Shown: one piece after another, positions 33,453 through 41,603 of the stretch
Layout: each line of letters opens with the position of its first letter
Numbering within the stretch: position 1 is the first letter of the stretch
DNA from: Pseudomonas sp. GM74
GTDB taxonomy: Bacteria > Pseudomonadota > Gammaproteobacteria > Pseudomonadales > Pseudomonadaceae
Direction of reading: 5' to 3'
Length of the DNA: 57,520 bases
Assembly (NCBI RefSeq): GCF_000282455.1
Contig: NZ_AKJG01000042.1
Coordinates: 1 to 57,520 of the forward strand
The notes under the pieces: model-generated
Seen by the model: the letters and a program-made list of their open reading frames with translations, nothing else
Told to the model about the DNA's origin: nothing
Database searches by the model: none
Position numbers and translations under genes: made by a program

Positions 33453-34127
33453 TTAGAGTGCCGCCAACGCCCCTTGGTACAGCACCGGTCCTGTCGGTTG
33501 CCCGGTCGGTGAGCCGCCCTTCGGTTCAAGGCTGACCGCCAGCGCGATCGGCTTGCCGATCAGCGCTTTCTGCGTCTCGCTCAATGCGACCTTGCCTTTG
33601 CCTCCAGTCGGAATCACACCGAGGGAAATCGGCTTGCCGTCCGCCGGAATCGCCCACAACTCCAGACTTTGTCCAGGTTCGACAGCCGCCAGCGTTAGCG
33701 GCTCGACTTGCAGGTAATCCTCGTAGGCCTGTACGCGCATCGCGGGTTGCGCGTCGGCGTTGACCAACGTGGCGCTGTAGTGCGCGTCGTCGGGGAGGTA
33801 GAGCACACCAAGCGTCACTGCGATCAGCAGCGAGAAAACCGCCGCCGTCATTCGCAGCCAACTCCAGAACGGACGCTTCTCTGGCACGTGCAGCACTTGT
33901 GGTTCGATCCGCGCGGTAATGCCTTGCCAGACGCGATCCGGCACCGGCTGCTCCGGCAGGGCGTCGGTCAGGCTGACCAGGCTTTCCTGCCACTGTGCCA
34001 GTTCTGCGCGCAAGACCGCATCTTCCAGCAACAACTGTTCGAAACGCCGGCGCGCGGTGGCAGGCATCAGGCCGATGGCATAGTCGGCGGCGAGGGCGCG
34101 GCGCAGGATCGGGGTTCGATAGTTCAT
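33453..34127 (-). CDS. anti-sigma factor, RskA family
   Basis: A 224-residue membrane-anchored anti-sigma factor. An N-terminal zinc-less anti-sigma domain (ADYAIGLMPATARRRFEQLL) is followed by one transmembrane helix near residues 89-108 (MTAAVFSLLIAVTLGVLYL) and a C-terminal RskA domain (PGQSLELWAIPADGKPISLG). Its ATG overlaps the stop of the sigma gene by 4 bases. It should hold the sigma factor inactive until released by regulated proteolysis, an inference from characterised family members. Confidence 0.85.
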   Translation of the reverse strand: MNYRTPILRRALAADYAIGLMPATARRRFEQLLLEDAVLRAELAQWQESLVSLTDALPEQPVPDRVWQGITARIEPQVLHVPEKRPFWSWLRMTAAVFSLLIAVTLGVLYLPDDAHYSATLVNADAQPAMRVQAYEDYLQVEPLTLAAVEPGQSLELWAIPADGKPISLGVIPTGGKGKVALSETQKALIGKPIALAVSLEPKGGSPTGQPTGPVLYQGALAAL

Positions 34128-34750
34128 GATTCAAGGCACCTGCGCAGACGTTCCATGCCGCGGCGGATCCAGGACTTCACCGAGCCCAGCGGCGCGGCCA
34201 GGTGTTCGGCCAGTTCGGAGCACGACAGTCCCTGGAAATAGGCGACGGTAATCGACTGGCGCTGCATGCCTTCGAGGCTGTCCAGGCAACGGTTCAAGGC
34301 GCTGGCTTCACGAGCACTGTCCAGTTGTTCGTGGGCCGATGGGCTTTCATCCACGAGCCTCTGTTCTTCGAGATCGCTCAATGGCCGATCGCGGTGTTTG
34401 CGCAACTGGTCGATGGCCTGATGACGGGTGATGTTGATCATCCAGGTCAACGGCGCCGACAGATGCGCTTCGTAGCGCGATGCGTTGTTCCAGATGCGCA
34501 CGAAGCTCTCTTGCAGCACCTCTTCGGCCAGATCCGGACGGCCCATGAAGCGCAGTGCTACCCCGTGCAGGCGCGGGCCGACACTGCGGTACAGCGTCTC
34601 GAAGGCGCGGCGGTCGCCCAGTGAACACTGGGCCAGCAATTGCCTGAGCTGATCGGCGTCGGCGATGGGAATGGCGGTTCTCCCGGAAAGCGGGGCAGGT
34701 GGCCGGTTGCAGGCAGAGGTTAGTTCACGGCGTGCAGTTGTTCCATTCAC
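34124..34750 (-). CDS. ECF RNA polymerase sigma factor, SigK-like
   Basis: Sigma-70 region 2 (DRRAFETLYRSVGPRLHGVA, EEVLQESFVRIWNNA, TWMINITRHQAIDQLRKHRD) and region 4 (SITVAYFQGLSCSELAEHL, GSVKSWIRRGMERLRRC) are clear. No in-frame ATG precedes region 2. The GTG at 34748-34750 is chosen because GAGGTG lies six bases ahead, giving 208 residues; an ATT at 34682-34684 behind GGGAGAACCGCC is an alternative start. It is encoded between a fasciclin-domain protein (upstream) and its anti-sigma factor (downstream, 4-base overlap). Confidence 0.82.
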   Translation of the reverse strand: MNGTTARRELTSACNRPPAPLSGRTAIPIADADQLRQLLAQCSLGDRRAFETLYRSVGPRLHGVALRFMGRPDLAEEVLQESFVRIWNNASRYEAHLSAPLTWMINITRHQAIDQLRKHRDRPLSDLEEQRLVDESPSAHEQLDSAREASALNRCLDSLEGMQRQSITVAYFQGLSCSELAEHLAAPLGSVKSWIRRGMERLRRCLES

Positions 34751-34771
34751 GGCGAACACCTCGGGCGGACC

Positions 34772-34796
34772 GCCGCCCCCGATGTGCGGGGGCGGC
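34772..34796 (-). other. GC-rich hairpin between the fasciclin and sigma genes
   Basis: A perfect 10-bp stem (GCCGCCCCCG / CGGGGGCGGC) with a 5-base loop lies 8 bases after the fasciclin gene stop. There is no following T-run, so it may attenuate read-through into the sigma gene or protect the fasciclin mRNA. Confidence 0.65.
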
Positions 34797-34804
34797 AGCA
34801 CGGC

Positions 34805-35398
34805 TCAGCTTTTCGGCATCAACACCTTGTCGATGACCTGAATGACCCCATTGGACTGGTACACGTCGTAGGTGGTGATGTCAGCGACGTCGCCCTTTTC
34901 ATCCTTGATGGTGATGTTGTGCGGACCGTTCATCATGGCCCACAGTTTGCCGCCGGCAACCGTGGTCAGTTCGGCCTTGCCGCCACCTGCCCTGATTTTC
35001 TCGGACAGGGTCATCATGTCGAGTTTCCCGGCGACTACGTGGTAGGTGAGGATGTGGGTCAGCGTGGCCTTGTTGGCCGGTTTGAGCAGGGTGTCGACGG
35101 TGCCCGCGGGCAGGGCGGTGAAGGCCGAATTGACCGGGGCGAACACGGTGAACGGACCTTTGCCCTTGAGGGTGTCAACCAGGCCGGCGGCTTTTACAGC
35201 GGCGACCAGGGTGGTGTGATCGGCGGAGTTCGCTGCGTTATCGATGATGTCCTTGCTTGGCAGCATGGTCTGGCCGCCGACCGTGACGGTGCCGTGGCCC
35301 ATGTCCGCCGCTTGCACGGTGTTCAGGACGAGTCCGCCACCAAGGGCCAGGGTCAGCAGGCTGGCAATCAATGGCGTTTTGATCGAAGTGCGTTTCAT
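34805..35398 (-). CDS. secreted fasciclin-domain protein
   Basis: 197 residues: a signal peptide (MKRTSIKTPLIASLLTLALG...VQA-AD) then one fasciclin (FAS1) domain with the conserved NSAFTALPAGTVDTLL H1-type motif, LTHILTYHVVAGK and the C-terminal NGVIQVIDKVLMP. FAS1 proteins act in adhesion or surface binding. It is the first of three same-strand genes, ahead of the sigma/anti-sigma pair, an arrangement reminiscent of the mycobacterial MPT70/MPT83-SigK-RskA system. It is likely part of the regulon. Confidence 0.88.
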   Translation of the reverse strand: MKRTSIKTPLIASLLTLALGGGLVLNTVQAADMGHGTVTVGGQTMLPSKDIIDNAANSADHTTLVAAVKAAGLVDTLKGKGPFTVFAPVNSAFTALPAGTVDTLLKPANKATLTHILTYHVVAGKLDMMTLSEKIRAGGGKAELTTVAGGKLWAMMNGPHNITIKDEKGDVADITTYDVYQSNGVIQVIDKVLMPKS

Positions 35399-35497
35399 GG
35401 TGATGATCCTTGTGATGAGAATCGGCCAGGAGTGTCTGTCCGTGCTTGATATACGGGCGTGGGGGCAGGCTGGATGCAGTGCGGGGGGAATTTTTTC

Positions 35498-35597
35498 TGT
35501 AGGAGCGAGCCTGCTCGCGATGGACGCTAACGCTAACGCGTACTTCCTGAATCAACGCGTTGCCCTGGAGTCCATCGCGAGCAAGCTCGCTCCTACA
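35498..35597. repeat. REPIN (TGTAGGAGCGAGC subtype)
   Basis: TGTAGGAGCGAGCCTGCTCG and the inverse TCGCGAGCAAGCTCGCTCCT flank about 50 bases. Subtype with TAGGAGCGAG instead of TGGGAGCGGG. Confidence 0.9.
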
Positions 35598-35685
35598 GGG
35601 GGCTGGGAACAATCCTCGGGGATGCCAGTCCAATGCACAGTTTTTCGCCGCTCATTGCCGGGCGGTGTTCATCGAGGATGTCTGA

Positions 35686-36240
35686 ATGAAGATTTCACGC
35701 GGTTTTGCACTGGCATCACTCCTGACCCTGGCTGCCAGCCCGGCTTTTGCACAGTTCAACCTGAGCGATGCAGCCAATGCCATTGCCGGCATGAAGGGCG
35801 ATGACGCGGCCGCGACCGCCGCTCCGACACCACAGACCGCCGATTTGCTGAGCACCCTCAGTGAATTGGACATCACCCCAGAGCAAGCCATCGGCGGCGC
35901 CGGGGCAATGCTGGGCCTGGCGAAGAACCAGTTGAGTTCGACCGACTACTCGGAACTGGCCAAAAGCGTGCCGGGCATCGACATGCTCTCGGGCGGCGGT
36001 GAGCTGGGTGCACTGGCCGGTCTGCTCGGCTCCAGCGGCAAAGCTGCAGGACTGGACAATGCCTTGGGTAACGTCAAGAACACCAACGACCTGAACAACG
36101 CTTTCAGCGCCTTGGGCATGGACACCGGCATGATCGGCCAGTTTGCTCCGGTGCTCTTGCAATACCTCGGTCAGCAGGGTGTCGGCGGTTCGCTGCTGAG
36201 CAGCCTGGGCGGGATCTGGGGTGCCGGCACTGGTAGCTGA
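35686..36240 (+). CDS. DUF2780 (VcgC/VcgE family) secreted protein
   Basis: 184 residues with a signal peptide (MKISRGFALASLLTLAASPAFA-Q). The mature chain is rich in Gly, Ala and Leu: TPEQAIGGAGAMLGLAKNQL, GGGELGALAGLLGSSG, GQQGVGGSLLSSLGGIW. This fits DUF2780, of unknown function. Its stop codon is two bases from the stop of the convergent acyltransferase gene. Confidence 0.8.
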   Translation: MKISRGFALASLLTLAASPAFAQFNLSDAANAIAGMKGDDAAATAAPTPQTADLLSTLSELDITPEQAIGGAGAMLGLAKNQLSSTDYSELAKSVPGIDMLSGGGELGALAGLLGSSGKAAGLDNALGNVKNTNDLNNAFSALGMDTGMIGQFAPVLLQYLGQQGVGGSLLSSLGGIWGAGTGS

Positions 36241-36241
36241 T

Positions 36242-37129
36242 TCAGCGGCGCCCGGCGCGCAATGCGTCGATGCGCCGGTCCTTCTCGATCCAGAGCTGGT
36301 TGACCCAGTTCTGGACCTTCTCGCGAAACGCAGGGTCGTTTTCGTAATCGCCCTGCCACAGCGCCGGGTCGAGTTCGCGGGTCTTGATGTCGATGATGAC
36401 CCTTGGCAGATTGCCGCTGATCAGGTCCCAGAACCCCGGAATCCTCTGCTGCGGGTAAACCACCGTCACATCGAGAACGGCGTCCAGCTGTTCGCCCATT
36501 GCCGCCAGCACGAATGCCACACCGCCAGCCTTGGGCTTGAGCAGGTGAGTGAATGGCGACTGCTGTTGAGCGCTTTTCGCTGCGGTGAAGCGTGTACCTT
36601 CCAGATAGTTGACCACCGTCACCGGCTGGCGCTTGAACAGTTCGCAGGCCTTTTTGGTGATCTCCAGATCCTTGCCCGCCAGCTCCGGGTGTTTGGCCAG
36701 GAAGGCTTTGCTGTAGCGCTTCATGAACGGGTAATCCAGCGCCCACCACGCCAGGCCCAGGAAGGGCACCCAGATCAGTTCTTTCTTGAGGAAGAACTTG
36801 AAGAACGGCGTGCGCCGGTTCAGCGTCTGGATCAGCGCCGGGATGTCGACCCAGGATTGATGGTTGCTGATCACCAGATATGAAGTGTCGCGACGCAGAT
36901 CGTCACCGCCACGGATCTCCCATTGGGTGGGGATGCAGACACGGAAGATCAGCTTGTCGATCTCCGACCAGGTCTCGGCGATCCACATCACCGACCAGGA
37001 GGCGTAATCGCGAAAACGGCCGGGCAGGACCAGCTTGAGCAGGGCAAACACCAGCAACGGCCCGATCAGGACCAGGGTGTTGAGCAAAAGCAGCAGGGTC
37101 ACGAAACAGCCGGTGAGCAGGCGGCGCAT
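36242..37129 (-). CDS. 1-acylglycerol-3-phosphate acyltransferase family protein (YihG-like)
   Basis: A 295-residue PlsC-family membrane acyltransferase. An N-terminal hydrophobic region (FVTLLLLLNTLVLIGPLLVF) precedes the catalytic NHQSWVDIPAL (the H-x4-D motif) and the substrate-binding EGTRFT. Members acylate lysophosphatidate or related lipids at the inner membrane; the E. coli relative YihG affects phospholipid composition and motility. The start at 37127-37129 gives a complete N-terminal helix. Confidence 0.85.
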   Translation of the reverse strand: MRRLLTGCFVTLLLLLNTLVLIGPLLVFALLKLVLPGRFRDYASWSVMWIAETWSEIDKLIFRVCIPTQWEIRGGDDLRRDTSYLVISNHQSWVDIPALIQTLNRRTPFFKFFLKKELIWVPFLGLAWWALDYPFMKRYSKAFLAKHPELAGKDLEITKKACELFKRQPVTVVNYLEGTRFTAAKSAQQQSPFTHLLKPKAGGVAFVLAAMGEQLDAVLDVTVVYPQQRIPGFWDLISGNLPRVIIDIKTRELDPALWQGDYENDPAFREKVQNWVNQLWIEKDRRIDALRAGRR

Positions 37130-37293
37130 AAGTCACTCGTGGAAGCGGTTGGGCGCGCCATGATAAGCAGCTTCGGGCGACAGGCCAAATCGGTGCTGAC
37201 AAATGTTTCACTTTTGGGTCGGTAACCTCGTGGGAACGATCAAGCGAACGACGGTCTAAAATCCGAATGCTCACTCTCCTGGAAACCCATTAC

Positions 37294-37800
37294 GTGAAAT
37301 CCCTCCTTGCAGTGCTCTCCCTCATCGCCCTGCCGGTCATGGCCGCCGAGCCGACCCTGTACGGGCGTTATGAATACATCGCCCTGCCGGAAATCGGCGG
37401 GCAGGTCCTCAAGGCCAAAATGGATACTGGCGCCCTGACCGCGTCGCTGTCGGCCAAGGACATCGAAACCTTCAAGCGTGACGGTGAAGACTGGGTGCGT
37501 TTCCGCCTGGGCACCAAGGATGCGGGCAACCAGGTCTACGAACACAAGGTCGCGCGCATCAGCAAGATCAAGACCCGCACCGAAGAGGACGAGGAGGACA
37601 GCGAAGTCGTTGCGCCGACCAAGCGTCCGGTGGTCGATCTGGAGCTGTGCCTGGGCAACGTCAAGCGCACGGTCGAGGTCAATCTGACTGACCGCAGCAG
37701 CTTTAACTATCCGTTGCTGATCGGTGCCAAGGCATTGCGCGAGTTCGGGGCGGCGGTGAACCCGGCGCGGCGGTTTACCGCGGACAAGCCCGATTGCTGA
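37294..37800 (+). CDS. retropepsin-like (RimK-related/DUF785) periplasmic protein
   Basis: 168 residues from a GTG at 37294; the frame opens with an ATG at 37267, but the signal peptide (KSLLAVLSLIALPVMA-AEP) starts just after the GTG and the earlier ATG lacks a ribosome site. The domain has one retropepsin-type motif, AKMDTGALTASLSA, and ends with NYPLLIGAKALREFGAAVNP, the hallmark of the family often labelled ATP-dependent zinc protease although no ATPase is present. Two cysteines (ELCLGN, DKPDC) may pair. Substrate unknown. It lies 59 bases upstream of creB. Confidence 0.82.
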   Translation: MKSLLAVLSLIALPVMAAEPTLYGRYEYIALPEIGGQVLKAKMDTGALTASLSAKDIETFKRDGEDWVRFRLGTKDAGNQVYEHKVARISKIKTRTEEDEEDSEVVAPTKRPVVDLELCLGNVKRTVEVNLTDRSSFNYPLLIGAKALREFGAAVNPARRFTADKPDC

Positions 37801-37859
37801 TTGACGGGGTGTGAGGCTTGGGGCACCGTTCGCCCATATCCATGCCGGGCTCGGACGCC

Positions 37860-38540
37860 ATGCCTCATATCCTGATTGTCGAAGACGAAGCGGCCATTGC
37901 CGACACCCTGGTTTTCGCCCTGCAAGGCGAGGGCTTCACCACCACATGGTTGAGCCTCGGCGCGGCGGCGCTGGAACATCAGCGCCAGACCCCGGCGGAT
38001 CTGATCATTCTCGATATCGGCCTGCCGGACATCAGCGGCTTCGAGACCTGCAAGCAACTGCGGCGCTTCAGCGAAGTGCCGGTGATGTTCCTAAGCGCCC
38101 GGGATGGCGAAATCGATCGCGTCGTGGGACTGGAAATCGGCGCCGACGATTACGTGGTCAAACCGTTCAGCCCTCGGGAGGTGGCGGCGCGGGTCCGGGC
38201 GATTCTCAAGCGCATGGCGCCCCGCACGGTGAACGAACCGTCGACGCCGTTGTTTCGCATCGATAGCGAACGTGTGCAAATCAGTTATCGCGGTCAACTG
38301 CTGACCCTGACCCGCCATGAATTTCGCCTGCTGCAATGCCTGCTCGAGCAGCCCGAGCGCGTCTTCAGTCGAGAACAGTTGCTCGATGCCCTGGGCGTGG
38401 CCGCCGACGCCGGTTACGAGCGCAGCATCGACAGCCACATCAAGAGCGTGCGCGCCAAGCTGCGATTGGTGAAGGCTGACGCCGAGCCGATCCAGACCCA
38501 CCGCGGCCTCGGCTACAGCTACAACCCGGGGCAAAGCTGA
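37860..38540 (+). CDS. creB: two-component response regulator CreB
   Basis: 226 residues from the ATG at 37860 (MPHILIVEDE). The receiver domain has the acidic pair at 8-9, phosphoacceptor Asp52 in ILDIGLPD and the KPFSPRE lysine. The C-terminal OmpR/PhoB winged helix is present (SYRGQLLTLTRHEFRLLQ, THRGLGYSYNPGQS). In Pseudomonas CreBC (BlrAB-like) responds to penicillin-binding-protein inhibition and affects beta-lactam response, metabolism and biofilm. Its stop overlaps the creC start (TGATG). Confidence 0.92.
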   Translation: MPHILIVEDEAAIADTLVFALQGEGFTTTWLSLGAAALEHQRQTPADLIILDIGLPDISGFETCKQLRRFSEVPVMFLSARDGEIDRVVGLEIGADDYVVKPFSPREVAARVRAILKRMAPRTVNEPSTPLFRIDSERVQISYRGQLLTLTRHEFRLLQCLLEQPERVFSREQLLDALGVAADAGYERSIDSHIKSVRAKLRLVKADAEPIQTHRGLGYSYNPGQS

Positions 38541-39958
38541 TGCCGCTGGGAATCCGGATTTTTCTGGTCTACGCATTGTTCATCGGCCTGACTGGCCACT
38601 TTGTGCTCAACACGGTCATGCAAGAGATCCGGCCCGGCGTTCGTCAGTCCACCGAAGAAACTCTGGTCGATACCGCCAACCTGATGGCCGAGATCCTGCA
38701 CGACGACTTCAAGGCCGGCAGCCTGAATCAGAACCGCTGGCCGGAACTGCTCAAGGCCTATGGTGAACGGCAGCCCGGAGCGAAAATCTGGGGCTTGCCA
38801 AAGAATCAGGTCAACCATCGCATTTACGTCACCGATGCCAAGGGTATCGTCGTGCTGGACTCCAGCGGGGCTGCGGTGGGGCAGGATTACTCGCGCTGGA
38901 ATGACGTCTACCTGACCCTGCGCGGCGAATACGGCGCTCGCTCCACGCGCAATGATGCGAACGATCCGGGGTCTTCGGTGATGCATGTCGGCGCGCCGAT
39001 TCGCGACAATGGCCAGATCATCGGCGTGGTCACCGTGGCCAAGCCCAACAGCTCGTTGCAGCCTTATGTGGATCGCACGGAGCGCCGGTTGCTGGCTTAT
39101 GGCGCAGGGCTGATCGGGCTCGGTCTGCTGTTCGGCGCGTTGTTGTCCTGGTGGCTGAGTCGCGCCCTGCGAAGGTTGACGGTGTACGCCCAAGGCGTCA
39201 GTGAAGGCCGGCGGGTTGAAGTACCGCATTATCGCGGCGGTGAACTGGAGCAGTTGGCCACGGCGGTGGAGCAGATGCGCACGCAGCTTGAAGGCAAGGC
39301 CTACGTCGAGCGTTACGTGCACACCTTGACCCATGAACTGAAGAGTCCGCTGGCGGCGATTCGTGGTGCGGCGGAGTTGCTGCAAGGCGAGATGCCGCTG
39401 GCCCAACGGCAGCGGTTTGTCGGCAACATCGACAGCGAAAGTGCGCGCATGCAGCAGTTGATCGAACGCTTGCTGAATCTGGCTCAGGTCGAGCAGCGCC
39501 AGGGGCTGGAGGAGCGGGTGGCGGTGCCATTGGCGGCGTTGGTGAATGGCCTGCTGAACGCGCAAGCGGCGCGGATCGAAGGCAAACAGTTGCGCGTAGC
39601 TCAAACGATTCCATCGGACCTGGCGCTGATCGGCGAGCCGTTTTTGCTGCGTCAGGCACTGGGCAATCTGCTGGACAATGCGCTGGACTTCACCCCTGTT
39701 GAGGGGGGGCTGCGATTCACCGCCGAACGGGCAGGCGAGCAGGTCGAGTTCAAGCTTTTCAATCAGGCAGAGCCGATTCCCGACTATGCGTTGCCACGGT
39801 TGAGCGAGCGTTTCTATTCGTTGCCGAGACCGGACAGCGGGCGCAAAAGCACCGGGCTTGGGCTCAATTTTGTCGAGGAAGTGGTCAAGCTGCATGGCGG
39901 TACGATGAGCATCGGGAATGTCGATGGCGGTGTGGAAGTGACTTTGCACTTACCTTAG
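38540..39958 (+). CDS. creC: two-component sensor kinase CreC
   Basis: 472 residues: N-terminal transmembrane helix (GIRIFLVYALFIGLTGHFVL), periplasmic sensor region with a Cache/CHASE-like segment, and a second transmembrane helix near residue 190 (GLIGLGLLFGALLSWWL). HAMP, HisKA with the phosphorylated His near residue 265 (HTLTHELKSPLAAI) and an ATPase domain follow (NLLDNALDF, STGLGLNFVEEVV). It is expected to phosphorylate CreB and is translationally coupled to it. Confidence 0.92.
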   Translation: MPLGIRIFLVYALFIGLTGHFVLNTVMQEIRPGVRQSTEETLVDTANLMAEILHDDFKAGSLNQNRWPELLKAYGERQPGAKIWGLPKNQVNHRIYVTDAKGIVVLDSSGAAVGQDYSRWNDVYLTLRGEYGARSTRNDANDPGSSVMHVGAPIRDNGQIIGVVTVAKPNSSLQPYVDRTERRLLAYGAGLIGLGLLFGALLSWWLSRALRRLTVYAQGVSEGRRVEVPHYRGGELEQLATAVEQMRTQLEGKAYVERYVHTLTHELKSPLAAIRGAAELLQGEMPLAQRQRFVGNIDSESARMQQLIERLLNLAQVEQRQGLEERVAVPLAALVNGLLNAQAARIEGKQLRVAQTIPSDLALIGEPFLLRQALGNLLDNALDFTPVEGGLRFTAERAGEQVEFKLFNQAEPIPDYALPRLSERFYSLPRPDSGRKSTGLGLNFVEEVVKLHGGTMSIGNVDGGVEVTLHLP

Positions 39959-39971
39959 GACCGGCTCAGTT

Positions 39972-39987
39972 TCCACAAAGTCTCCAC
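39972..39987 (+). promoter_or_regulatory. candidate CreB-binding tag upstream of creD
   Basis: TCCAC-N6-TCCAC lies 66 bases upstream of the creD start. The published cre/blr tag is TTCAC-N6-TTCAC; both half-sites here differ by a T to C at position 2, with spacing conserved. Confidence 0.4.
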
Positions 39988-40052
39988 ACTCCCTCCATTC
40001 ATTCCTCACACAGCCAACCCAGACTTTCCCCATCCAAAACAGGGAGAGCCCC

Positions 40053-41423
40053 ATGAACCGTAGCCTGGCCCTAAAATTCGGGGCAATTGCCCTGTTGATT
40101 CTGTTACTGCTGGTTCCACTGCTGATGATCAACGGCGTGATCCAGGACCGCCAGCAACTGCGCGATGGCGTGCTCGAAGACATTGCCCGCAGTTCCAGTT
40201 ACAGCCAGCAATTGAGCGGGCCGCTGATGGTGGTGCCGTATCGTAAAGTCGTGCGCACCTGGAAGATCCACGAAAAAACCAACAAGCGTTATCAGGAGAT
40301 CGGTGAGGAACGCGGTCGTTTGTATTTTCTGCCGGAGCGCTTCGAACTCGACGCAGACGTTCAGACCGAACTGCGTTCCCGAGGTATCTACCAGGCGCGG
40401 CTGTTCCATGCCGACAACCGCATCAGCGGCCACTTTTCCCTGCCGGTTCAACTGGGCATCAAGGAAGATTTCGCCGATTACCGATTCGACCAGCCGTTCC
40501 TCGCCGTTGGTATCAGCGACATTCGGGGTATCGAAAACGCTTTGAAGCTTGAACTCAACGGCCAAAAACTGGATTTCATTCCGGGCAGCCAGGTGGGCTG
40601 GCTGGGTGAAGGCGTACACGTGACCCTGCCGGTGTTGGAGACAAAGCAGGCCACGGAGTTTTCCTTCGGTTTTGACCTGAAGCTGCAAGGCACCGGTCAG
40701 TTACAGATCCTGCCGGTGGGCAAGACCAGCAAAGTTTCGCTCAATGCCAACTGGCCGCATCCAAGCTTCATCGGCAACTACCTGCCTGCCCAGCGCGAGA
40801 TCACTGATCAAGGTTTTACCGCCCATTGGCAGACCTCATTTTTCTCCACCAACCTGCAAGAAACTTTGAACAGCTGCGTGTCCCGCGGCGGTTGTGAGAC
40901 GTTGTCCGGCCGCAGCTTCGGGGTGAGCTTCATCGACCCGGTGGACCAGTACCTGAAAAGCGATCGGGCGATTAAATACGCGTTGCTGTTCATTGTCCTG
41001 ACCTTCGCCGGGTTCTTCCTGTTCGAAGTGCTGAAAAGCCTCGCGGTGCACCCGGTGCAATACGCGTTGGTGGGGGTGGCACTGGCGTTCTTCTACCTGT
41101 TGTTGCTGTCGTTGTCCGAGCACATCGGCTTTGCCCTGGCGTTCCTGTTGTCAGCCAGCGGTTGTGTGTTGTTGATCGGGTTCTACGTTTGCCACGTGTT
41201 GCGCAGCGTGCGACACGGGCTGAGCTTTTCCGCAGGATTGGCGGCGTTGTATGGGCTGCTCTACGGGTTGTTGAGTGCTGAGGATTACGCGTTGTTGATG
41301 GGCTCGTTGCTGCTGTTCGGCTTGCTGGGCGTGTTCATGGTGTTGACCCGCAAGCTGGACTGGTATGGGGTTGGGCAAAAAACGCCGAAACCTTTGGACT
41401 TCGATATTGGAGCGGTGCAATGA
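40053..41423 (+). CDS. creD: inner membrane protein CreD
   Basis: A 456-residue CreD: an N-terminal helix (FGAIALLILLLLVPLLMINGVI), a large periplasmic beta-rich domain (residues about 35-300), and five or six C-terminal transmembrane helices starting YALLFIVLTFAGFFLFEVL. CreD expression is the classic output of CreBC signalling. Its own promoter region (94 bases after creC) holds a possible Cre tag. RBS AGGGAGAGCCCC precedes the ATG. Confidence 0.93.
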   Translation: MNRSLALKFGAIALLILLLLVPLLMINGVIQDRQQLRDGVLEDIARSSSYSQQLSGPLMVVPYRKVVRTWKIHEKTNKRYQEIGEERGRLYFLPERFELDADVQTELRSRGIYQARLFHADNRISGHFSLPVQLGIKEDFADYRFDQPFLAVGISDIRGIENALKLELNGQKLDFIPGSQVGWLGEGVHVTLPVLETKQATEFSFGFDLKLQGTGQLQILPVGKTSKVSLNANWPHPSFIGNYLPAQREITDQGFTAHWQTSFFSTNLQETLNSCVSRGGCETLSGRSFGVSFIDPVDQYLKSDRAIKYALLFIVLTFAGFFLFEVLKSLAVHPVQYALVGVALAFFYLLLLSLSEHIGFALAFLLSASGCVLLIGFYVCHVLRSVRHGLSFSAGLAALYGLLYGLLSAEDYALLMGSLLLFGLLGVFMVLTRKLDWYGVGQKTPKPLDFDIGAVQ

Positions 41424-41514
41424 GCCGGTCGGTGGGGTTGCGGGAAGACCAGCGAGAGGGGAGGGTGTTGGCGACGCTGATTGCCGGGTTGTTTGAGCCA
41501 GATTCGTTGTGCTG

Positions 41515-41580
41515 CCATCGCGAGCAGGCTCGCTCCCACATGGGACCGCAGTCAAAGGTGGGAGCGAGCCTGCTCGCGAA
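41515..41580. repeat. REP pair, tail-to-tail (GAGCGAGCCTGC subtype)
   Basis: CGCGAGCAGGCTCGCTCCCA then GTGGGAGCGAGCCTGCTCGC with only about 16 bases between the arms. Confidence 0.9.
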
Positions 41581-41603
41581 GGGGGGGAGCAGTCAGCGAA
41601 GAT

